A model generated the notes under the pieces. It searched no databases and was not told the origin of the DNA. It was given only the letters and a program-made list of their open reading frames with translations. A stretch of 64,000 bases of DNA. Origin: JBFXAF01 sp050184585. Its GTDB lineage: Bacteria > Pseudomonadota > Alphaproteobacteria > Rhizobiales > Rhizobiaceae. Position numbers and translations under genes: made by a program. Below, in pieces: positions 60,076-64,000 of this stretch (the first letter of the stretch is position 1; the number at the start of each line of letters is the position of its first letter). Location of the stretch: positions 1 to 64,000 of the forward strand of contig JBFXAF010000013.1 of NCBI GenBank assembly GCA_050184585.1, given 5' to 3'.

Positions 60076-61568
60076 GGGATTGTCGCCGGTCATGCCTTCA
60101 CGGCGGCGATCAGGCCTTGCACGCCGACAAGGGTGATTGCCCTTTTGATGTTGTAAGCGAGCGCCGTCAAGCTGAACTCGCCACGGACATTTTCCAATCG
60201 CCGCATCAGGAATGCGCCCTGGTTCATCCACTGCTTGATCGTGCCGAATGGATGTTCGACACTCTCTCGCCGCAGGTTGAGAATGTCGGGCCGAGCTTCG
60301 AGACGAGCGGCCACGCGGTCGAGCACTGCCTCATTCTCAAGGCGGGTGACGCCGCGATAGGACTTGGACGTACACGACGGACCCAGCCCGCAGCCCTTGC
60401 AAACCTTGCGGTCGCAATAGATCACCTTAACGTTCTCGCGCAATTTCCCGTAATAGCGTAGCTTGAGCGTCTGGTCTGCCGGACAGGTGTACGTATCTGC
60501 TGCAGCGTCGTAACGAAATTCCTCTTTGGGAAAGAAGCCCTGAGCTATCGCGGGACCGCGGAGCGGCTTTGGCACATAGGCGGTGATGCTGGCATTCTCG
60601 CAAGCCTCTATGTCCTCGATCTTGAAGTAGCCCCGATCGGCGACCGCCTCGATCGTCTCGACGCCGAGCGTCTCCATCGCCGCCTCGACGGTCGGGGCCA
60701 GAAGGCCGAGGTCGATCACCTGGTCGCACACCTCCTGCTCGGCGATCAGCTTGTGCTTCGTGTCCACGGCGAGCTGGGCGTTGTAGCCGACGCCGACTTT
60801 GGTCATTCGGGCCATGGCGCGGGCGTCGGGATCGGTCAGCGAGATCTGGTCTTCGCCGGTGCGGTCCAGCTCCTCCAGCATGGCCTTGTGGCGGGCGCGC
60901 TTGTCCTTGATCGCCGCGATCTTCTCCGCAAGCTTGCCACCGGAGCCGCCGCTCTCGACGCCACCGCGATCCTCCTCGGCATCGCTGGCGTCAAGGCGCT
61001 TCATGTAATCGGCCAGCTTCTCGTCGGCCTCACGGATGAACTTCGACAGCGCCGAGCGGGTGAAGTTGCGGTCCTTGTTGTTGACGGCCTTGATCCGCGT
61101 GCCGTCGACCGCCAGCAAGTCGCGCCCGAACAGGTCGAGCTGGCGGCACAGGATGACAAACTCTCGGAACACCTTCCTGAAGGCCGAGCGGTTTATACGC
61201 CGGAAGGCGGCGATGGTGCGGAAGTCCGGCGTCAGGTGACGCAGCAGCCAGATCGCCTCAATGTTGCGATGAGCTTCGGCTTCCAGGCGGCGGCTGGAGC
61301 GCACCCGGTTGACGTAACCATAGATATAGAGCTTCAGCATGTCGGCCGGATCGAACCCCGGACGCCCCGTCTCCTTCGCCACCACTCGCACGAACCCGGC
61401 GGAGGCAAGATCGAGGCCGTCCACGAAAGCCTCAATGAAACGAACCGGGTTGTCCGGCCCCACATAGTCGTCAACCACCTCCGGCAGAAGCAATAGTTGC
61501 GAGCGATCGATTCCTGAAAGTTGTGCCATACACGCAATCTATCATGTACGATCACCGGCAGGAATCGC
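60076..61568 (-). mobile_element. IS1182-family insertion sequence
   Basis: One transposase gene fills the element. Candidate imperfect terminal inverted repeats are GGGATTGTCGCCGGTCATG (60076-60094) and GATCACCGGCAGGAATCGC (61550-61568), about 13 of 19 positions pairing; the true ends may lie slightly further out. I could not define a target duplication. The element separates the gene-free tRNA-remnant region from the phosphatase gene. Confidence 0.55.
60090..61529 (-). CDS. IS1182-family transposase
   Basis: The 479-residue protein has the IS1182 layout: an N-terminal DUF772-type region with NPVRFIEAFVDGLDL, GRPGFDPADMLKLYIYGYVNRVRSSRRLEAEAHRN and LTPDFRTIAAFRR, then a DDE domain with LLAVDGTRIKAVNNKDRNF, VGVGYNAQLAVDTKHKLI, ADRGYFK and a C-terminal LRRESVEHPFGTIKQWMNQGAFL with the catalytic Glu region. 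A CxxC-type cluster KVCKGCGLGPSC is also typical. The frame is full-length and uninterrupted, so the element may be active. Confidence 0.93.
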   Translation of the reverse strand: MAQLSGIDRSQLLLLPEVVDDYVGPDNPVRFIEAFVDGLDLASAGFVRVVAKETGRPGFDPADMLKLYIYGYVNRVRSSRRLEAEAHRNIEAIWLLRHLTPDFRTIAAFRRINRSAFRKVFREFVILCRQLDLFGRDLLAVDGTRIKAVNNKDRNFTRSALSKFIREADEKLADYMKRLDASDAEEDRGGVESGGSGGKLAEKIAAIKDKRARHKAMLEELDRTGEDQISLTDPDARAMARMTKVGVGYNAQLAVDTKHKLIAEQEVCDQVIDLGLLAPTVEAAMETLGVETIEAVADRGYFKIEDIEACENASITAYVPKPLRGPAIAQGFFPKEEFRYDAAADTYTCPADQTLKLRYYGKLRENVKVIYCDRKVCKGCGLGPSCTSKSYRGVTRLENEAVLDRVAARLEARPDILNLRRESVEHPFGTIKQWMNQGAFLMRRLENVRGEFSLTALAYNIKRAITLVGVQGLIAAVKA

Positions 61569-61621
61569 CATCCGCGTTTTGGGGCGGCCCCCCGGGGGCG
61601 CGACGGCACCTTTCGTACAGA

Positions 61622-62203
61622 ATGACCACGATCTATTTTGCAACCCATCCCGAAGTTATCATCGACCCGGCTATTCCTGTGCCGGACTGGCAGCTTTCGG
61701 AAAGAGGTTGGTCCCGGATCAAGTCGTTCTGTGCGCGTCCTGAACTTTTGAGCGTGAGCGACGTGTTTACCAGCAGCGAGCGAAAGGCGATGGATTGCGC
61801 TGAAGCGCTGAAGGCAGCGCGGCAGCTTGCGTTTAAGATCGACGCACGGCTTGGTGAGAATGATCGCTCATCGACCGGGTACGTCGAACCACCCCGCTTC
61901 TGGGAGATAGTAGATCGCTTCTTCGACAGACCAAACGAGAGCGTCCTTGGATGGGAGCGAGCCATTGATGCCCAGTCGCGGATCAAGGCAGCCGTGGCGG
62001 ATTGCGTCGCGAGCCGAAAAGGTGGTGGCAACATCTGTATTTTCTCTCACGGCGGGGTCGGCACGCTCCTTCTCTGCGATCTCATGGGCGAACCAATATC
62101 GAGGAAACGTGGACAACCCATATCGGGTGGCGGCTGCTACTTTGCGTTCGATGCGGAAACAAGAACGTTGATTCACGGCTGGCAGGATATCGCGTCGGCT
62201 TAG
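61622..62203 (+). CDS. Histidine phosphatase (phosphoglycerate mutase-like) family protein
   Basis: The 193-residue protein has the family architecture: IYFATHPEV at the N-terminus, PDWQLSERGWSRIKSF, FTSSERKAMDCAEAL and the second catalytic His in CIFSHGGVGTLLL. The usual R-H-G triplet reads T-H-P, so the phospho-accepting His is kept but its Arg partner is lost. ATG 61622 is preferred over in-frame starts that reach into the IS end. Function is unknown. The gene lies just outside the IS1182 element. Confidence 0.8.
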   Translation: MTTIYFATHPEVIIDPAIPVPDWQLSERGWSRIKSFCARPELLSVSDVFTSSERKAMDCAEALKAARQLAFKIDARLGENDRSSTGYVEPPRFWEIVDRFFDRPNESVLGWERAIDAQSRIKAAVADCVASRKGGGNICIFSHGGVGTLLLCDLMGEPISRKRGQPISGGGCYFAFDAETRTLIHGWQDIASA

Positions 62204-62218
62204 CGCGCATGTGCTTGG

Positions 62219-62459
62219 TTAGTGTTTTGGAACGGTCTCCGGGAAATGCGGCACCTTCTCGTTGGCGTCGCGCCAGTTCCCCTCAGTGACGCCGAAAGCT
62301 TTCAGCGTCATTTCGACCGCAGCCAGCTTGCGTCGATGAAACGCATGTATCACCATGATGTTCGAGATCCTTGGCATGTGCCCTAGCCATGCGGTTCAGC
62401 AAAGTCTTGGCCGAGTCGTAGAACGGATTGTTGCGGTAATTGGTGACGGAAGCTTGGGA
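62219..62459 (-). pseudogene. Probable frameshifted 3' remnant of an unidentified gene
   Basis: On the minus strand one frame reads SVTNYRNNPFYDSAKTLLNR MARAHAKDLEH in natural-looking protein sequence, and the next frame continues as VIHAFHRRKLAAVEMTLKAF then GVTEGNWRDANEKVPHFPET and a TAA at 62219-62221. The switch is near 62356 and needs a single-base change. No start codon or upstream part is present before the HxlR gene. I do not recognise the family. Short remnants can be illusory, so this is tentative. Confidence 0.35.
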
Positions 62460-62476
62460 ACCATTCCCGGCCTTTT

Positions 62477-63016
62477 CTATGCCGACCGCTCTGGCGACAG
62501 TTGCCGATCATTATCCTGGCACTGCTCGGCCAGCACGTTTTCGGCAACTACCTGCTTGAAATACCGACGTGTGGCCGCGTCCGCGCCTGGTCCGAGCTTA
62601 AACCCGATGTTTTTGGCGGTTAACTGCGCGCCATCTTTGCCGAGGAGGCGGACCGGCTCCAGCGCTTTGCCTGTCTGATCGGTGGCGATCACCGGCGGCT
62701 TGCCGCCGCTTTCCCACTTGTCGCCCCACTGCATGAGCGCAACGAGCGCCGGCAACAGCTCCTGCCCCTTGTCGGTCAGTGTGTAGAGGGGGCGCCGGGC
62801 GCTGCCCTCGCGCGCCAGGACACCCGCCGCAGTCAGTGCGTCGAGCCGCGCGGCGAGGATATTCTTCGCGATGCCGAGCCTCTGCTGGAACTCGGAAAAG
62901 CGGCTCGCGCCGAAAAGAGCTTCACGCACGACAAGGAGAGACCACCAGTCTCCAACAGAGCCGAGGGCTCGCGCGAGTGAACAGTTGAAGCGGGAGAAAT
63001 CGGTCTTGCCAGGCAT
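62477..63016 (-). CDS. HxlR-family transcriptional regulator
   Basis: The 179-residue winged-helix regulator begins with MPGKTDFSRFNCSLARALGS, followed by VGDWWSLLVVREALFGASRFSEFQQRLGIAKNILAARLDALTAAGVLAR and RRPLYTLTDKGQELLPALVALMQWGDKW, the standard HxlR pattern with the early Cys. HxlR proteins often sense electrophiles or redox stress through that Cys. It diverges from the membrane-protein gene at 63089, and the palindrome at 63045-63059 between them is a likely site. Confidence 0.92.
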   Translation of the reverse strand: MPGKTDFSRFNCSLARALGSVGDWWSLLVVREALFGASRFSEFQQRLGIAKNILAARLDALTAAGVLAREGSARRPLYTLTDKGQELLPALVALMQWGDKWESGGKPPVIATDQTGKALEPVRLLGKDGAQLTAKNIGFKLGPGADAATRRYFKQVVAENVLAEQCQDNDRQLSPERSA

Positions 63017-63030
63017 AGTTTCATTCTGCT

Positions 63031-63065
63031 ACCAAATGATGTTCGTTTCAAACTGAAACCAAATG
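63031..63065. promoter_or_regulatory. Candidate HxlR operator
   Basis: GTTTCA (63045-63050) and TGAAAC (63054-63059) form a perfect dyad around AAC. ACCAAATG occurs at 63031-63038 and again at 63058-63065, 27 bp apart. The element fills the 72-bp region between hxlR and the divergent membrane-protein gene, so it could control both promoters. Confidence 0.5.
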
Positions 63066-63088
63066 CTTGTGCAACAAAAGGCGCTCTC

Positions 63089-63787
63089 ATGGCAAGGGTA
63101 GACGTTGCGGATGGTCTCGGCGCGGAAGCCGGCACGTCCTTGATGCGGCCGGCAGGCCTGCTTCTCGCGCTGGGGTCAGCCGGCGTGGTCCTTACATCGA
63201 TCTTTTATCTGCTGTCGCCGCCCCACGCTGCGGCGCCCGTCATACCTCCGAATTTGCAGGCCGCGCTGGAAGGTGCTGTAAGCGGTGCGGCAACGATGCG
63301 GGGCGCCGGTCTTTCCGGCGTGCCGGGCGACATGCTGATCGCGGCCGCCGGCCTTTCGATCGGCCTTGGCGAAGCCCTGCGCGGCCGCGGCTTGGCTACG
63401 CTGGGCTGGTTCCTGGTGGCGCTCAGCACGATGATCTTTGCTATTGTGGACGCTCTTGTCGGGTTCGTGCTGCCGCCGACAGCCGCCTCCGCGCCCGAGG
63501 CTTTCCCAGGCGCAAAATATCTCTTCGACATCTTGTTCATCGCCGGCACATTCACATTCGGGATCGGTGCGATATTGGCGCTTTGGCCACGCCGCAGGGA
63601 TCCGGAGATCCGTCTGCCTCGCTTTCTACTATTCCCGGCCATCATTTTTGGCGCTGTCGCGGCATTCGGCGGGATAGCAGGCGGGCTAGGGGCAAACACA
63701 TACCAGGTAATGGGGCTCGGCATCCTCGGCGGCGCGCTCGTATTCACATTGATTGGGGTGTCGATCGCTCGGTTCGGGGAGATCTGA
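63089..63787 (+). CDS. Small integral membrane protein, function unknown
   Basis: The 232-residue protein has about six hydrophobic segments: PAGLLLALGSAGVVLTSIFYLL, a second near LIAAAGLSIGLGEAL, TLGWFLVALSTMIFAIVDALVGFVL, YLFDILFIAGTFTFGIGAILALW, FLLFPAIIFGAVAAFGGIAGGL and LGILGGALVFTLIGVSIARF. It has no recognised catalytic motif. Divergence from an HxlR gene suggests that it is the regulated target. The ATG at 63089 lies 24 bp after the operator-like palindrome. Confidence 0.7.
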   Translation: MARVDVADGLGAEAGTSLMRPAGLLLALGSAGVVLTSIFYLLSPPHAAAPVIPPNLQAALEGAVSGAATMRGAGLSGVPGDMLIAAAGLSIGLGEALRGRGLATLGWFLVALSTMIFAIVDALVGFVLPPTAASAPEAFPGAKYLFDILFIAGTFTFGIGAILALWPRRRDPEIRLPRFLLFPAIIFGAVAAFGGIAGGLGANTYQVMGLGILGGALVFTLIGVSIARFGEI

Positions 63788-64000
63788 CGCTCAATCAACC
63801 GTTCGCGCGGGCCTGGCCCGTCGGTGATCTGTCCTGGCAGCACGTGATTCTGTCGATCTCGGCGGAATCGATCGCCGGCGCTCTGCCAATGTTTCTTCCC
63901 GTGCATGACGGGCTGAATCTCAGAGCAGGCGCGAGGTTGGACCCGGCCGCATTCGCGACGAACGGTGTGGAGCATCGCGGCGATCGCCTCATGGCTGCAT

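Larger units (their letters stand above)
59314..60089. other. 776-bp gene-free region with tRNA remnant, terminator and repeats
   Basis: No frame here looks coding. The left part carries a terminator hairpin and a tRNA 3' fragment (59481-59537) and near-identical 21-bp repeats (59556-59669). The right part (59700-60060) shows no recognised feature beyond the approach to the IS1182 end. Composition is less GC-rich than the flanks near 59920-60010. It looks like an old integration or rearrangement zone. Confidence 0.6.

Noticed and set aside
63788..64000. Open frames on both strands in the last 213 bp
   Set aside because: The sequence is cut by the window edge, and neither strand gives a recognisable peptide, so no gene is claimed.
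1..64000. Search for CRISPR arrays, rRNA, complete tRNAs and replication origins
   Set aside because: No regularly spaced repeat array, rRNA-like conserved stretch, full cloverleaf or iteron cluster was recognised by eye. A covariance-model scan would be decisive.

Overview
The window is high-GC (roughly 65% by eye) DNA of an alphaproteobacterium, most likely Rhizobiales of the Mesorhizobium/Aminobacter/Phyllobacteriaceae type. I infer this from the protein families, the dense translationally coupled operons, the intergenic hairpin repeat before galE and the IS types. No rRNA, intact tRNA or CRISPR array was seen. The left edge is the tail of an IS3-family element and an IS1182-family element lies near the right edge, so both ends are mobile or decaying DNA around two large functional blocks.

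Block 1 (about 0.1-19.4 kb) is a surface or extracellular polysaccharide locus. It encodes two glycosyltransferases, a TylF-type methyltransferase, a phosphoglycosyl (sugar) transferase, an aldo/keto reductase, a split transketolase, a WbpE-type sugar aminotransferase, an AsnB-type amidotransferase, a WbpA-type UDP-sugar dehydrogenase, a WbpM/CapD-type membrane dehydratase/epimerase and an O-antigen ligase/polymerase-like membrane protein. It ends with sulfate-activation genes, cysD and a cysN-cysC fusion. The CysD frame carries an unrecognised ~200-residue N-terminal extension. A secreted or lipoprotein gene at the left edge is cut by the IS3 element.

Block 2 (about 19.4-52.2 kb) is a catabolic island. 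A minus-strand operon encodes a sugar-type ABC importer, a 104-aa unknown protein, an alpha/beta-hydrolase-fold protein without the usual serine, a family III CoA-transferase and a maleylacetoacetate isomerase-like protein. Divergent from it are hyuA-hyuB (ATP-dependent hydantoinase/oxoprolinase type), a YrdC-domain protein and an isochorismatase-fold amidase. A second plus-strand operon encodes an HMG-CoA-lyase-like protein, a second isochorismatase-fold amidase, an MmgE/PrpD protein, a MaoC hydratase, an acyl-CoA dehydrogenase, a second CoA-transferase, an amidase and a GntR/HutC regulator. After an AraC regulator come two aldehyde dehydrogenases, a complete Liv-type ABC importer and a third aldehyde dehydrogenase. 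Taken together this looks like uptake and degradation of an N-containing (cyclic amide, carbamoyl or amide) compound, through ring opening, deamidation, CoA activation, dehydrogenation, hydration and cleavage. The substrate cannot be read from sequence. Unusual points are similar N-terminal coiled coils on HyuA and on the first ABC permease, a coiled-coil repeat protein at the operon junction, a LivF ATPase with a 340-residue repeat-containing tail, and a TTTGTCCA-type motif shared by three promoters.

Block 3 (about 52.3-64 kb) is mixed: galE, a secreted/membrane protein pair, AraC and LuxR regulators, an MFS transporter, a gene-free stretch with a tRNA 3' remnant and direct repeats, the IS1182-type transposase, a histidine-phosphatase-fold protein, an HxlR regulator divergent from a small membrane protein, and a probable frameshifted gene remnant.
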